Below are positions 5,893-6,675 of a stretch of 6,675 nucleotides of DNA, piece by piece. The DNA comes from Methanosarcinales archaeon (lineage in GTDB: Archaea > Halobacteriota > Methanosarcinia > Methanosarcinales > Methanocomedenaceae). The notes under the pieces were generated by a model. The model saw only the letters and a program-made list of their open reading frames with translations. It had not been told where the DNA came from and did no database searches. Where the stretch lies: the NCBI GenBank assembly GCA_030666885.1, contig DAOUWY010000106.1, forward strand, positions 1-6,675, written 5' to 3'. Both the position numbers and the translations under genes were made by a program. Position 1 is the stretch's first letter; every line of letters starts with the position of its first letter.

Positions 5893-5935
5893 CTTCCGGG
5901 CAAATCAATTTTACTACCATCTTAACCCCACCCAG

Positions 5936-5944
5936 TTATATAAG
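5936..5944 (+). promoter_or_regulatory. TATA box of the right-edge gene (leaderless transcript)
   Basis: TTATATAAG is an excellent archaeal TATA box. Its centre is 27 bases before the ATG at 5967, exactly the usual distance to a transcription start. The mRNA would therefore begin at or next to the start codon. No Shine-Dalgarno site is present, in agreement. Confidence 0.62.
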
Positions 5945-5966
5945 AGAACATACATAAGTACATCTG

Positions 5967-6675
5967 ATGCAGGATGATAACCGAATTGCAGAAATTCTAA
6001 GCACCATTAAAATAATTGAAGATTCGCACCTATCCGTTAGAGAATATTTTGATCAAAACAAAGTCCCATTCACGCGGCCACAATATTACATCTATCGCAA
6101 AACACTTCGCAAATACGGTGAAGAAGGACTTTATGATAGAAGAGCAGCTGGAAACAACACGAAACTGACACAGCGTATAAAAGATTATATCATCCCCATC
6201 GTTACCGAGAACAGGAGCATATCTTCATCACAACTGCAAATCAAGATTCAGAACCAGTTTAACATAAAGATTTCCTTATCCAATTTGAATAACTTCAGGG
6301 CATCCACCTCATTAACAAGATTACCACCTCCCCCAAAAAAAGAATGCAAACCGCAAAAATCCGGAGGAGGCGAGATATTAACCGCTTTATCCTTTTTTAC
6401 CCACATAATCGACATATGCACCCAGACAATAATAGAGCGAATGAACGAAGTTCGAGAATCTCCCTTATTTAAACAGAATGAAAATATCCCGCAAGACAAT
6501 CAGGATTACCGTCAGCAGGGTAAATCCACCAGCGAATACAATCAATCACAATCGGCAAGAGAAAACCGTTTCAAATCTATCGATGACAAGATCTTTACAA
6601 AGAATCCATCCACCATGAATATCTTTACTATGTCTGAAAAAACAATATTTCGCTATAATCTGGCTTTGCTTTGCT
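5967..6675 (+). CDS. helix-turn-helix protein, probably transposase N-terminus (partial, runs off the window)
   Basis: The frame is open for 236 codons from ATG 5967 to the right edge, so the C-terminus is missing. It starts just after an in-frame TAA at 5955. Residues about 5-60 (ending KYGEEGLYDRRAAG) resemble the helix-turn-helix region found at the start of many DDE transposases, where a similar EEGL-x-DRR motif follows the recognition helix. Residues about 65-112 look like a second helix-turn-helix. A proline/lysine linker (119-131), a hydrophobic SGGGEILTALSFFTHIIDI segment (132-150) and a Gln/Asn/Ser-rich low-complexity region (about 168-200) follow. A catalytic domain would lie beyond the edge and cannot be verified. 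It could also be a non-catalytic DNA-binding protein. A good TATA box 27 bases upstream and absence of a Shine-Dalgarno site suggest leaderless expression. No terminal inverted repeat was identified. Confidence 0.65.
   Translation, partial: MQDDNRIAEILSTIKIIEDSHLSVREYFDQNKVPFTRPQYYIYRKTLRKYGEEGLYDRRAAGNNTKLTQRIKDYIIPIVTENRSISSSQLQIKIQNQFNIKISLSNLNNFRASTSLTRLPPPPKKECKPQKSGGGEILTALSFFTHIIDICTQTIIERMNEVRESPLFKQNENIPQDNQDYRQQGKSTSEYNQSQSARENRFKSIDDKIFTKNPSTMNIFTMSEKTIFRYNLALLC

Noticed and set aside
6248..6499. 83-codon open frame on the minus strand
   Set aside because: It lies opposite the 236-codon right-edge gene, which has a good promoter, and its translation is unremarkable.

Overview
The window looks like a chromosomal segment of a euryarchaeon, most plausibly of the Methanosarcinales/ANME-2 type. 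The evidence is an archaeal Orc1/Cdc6 initiator, the small subunit of the archaea-specific DNA polymerase D, an archaeal (Ser-His-Asp) signal peptidase and an archaeal TYW1, together with TATA-box promoters and apparently leaderless genes. The lineage is inferred from the general look of the proteins and was not tested by a search.

Layout: positions 1-31 may be the last codons of an upstream gene. Positions about 32-815 hold no long gene and look like a replication origin. They comprise a very AT-rich core with a long palindrome (364-400), four Origin Recognition Box (ORB)-like elements (148-175 on the minus strand; 473-494, 512-535 and 647-670 on the plus strand) and one half-site (39-53). 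The orc1/cdc6 promoter directly adjoins the last ORB. The initiator gene follows (816-2105, +). A signal peptidase I gene (2126-2704, -) converges on it and is divergent from the DNA polymerase D small subunit gene DP1 (2754-4304, +) across a 49-bp gap. A tyw1 gene (4319-5278, +) follows DP1 after 14 bp, probably in the same transcript.

After tyw1 the character changes. A 188-bp gap leads to a small AT-rich gene for an unrecognised membrane-anchored or lipoprotein-like protein (5467-5892, +). A second gene then starts at 5967 and runs off the right edge. It carries two helix-turn-helix-like segments and a low-complexity linker, and resembles the N-terminus of a transposase-type protein. This right-hand part looks accessory, in contrast to the conserved replication/tRNA-modification block.

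How the genes fit together: Orc1/Cdc6 would bind the ORBs to open the AT-rich core, and its own promoter lies within one ORB's reach, so autoregulation is plausible. DP1 provides the 3'-5' exonuclease subunit of the replicative polymerase PolD. Signal peptidase and TYW1 are housekeeping genes that share the neighbourhood without an obvious mechanistic link. I see no CRISPR array, tRNA, rRNA or complete insertion sequence.
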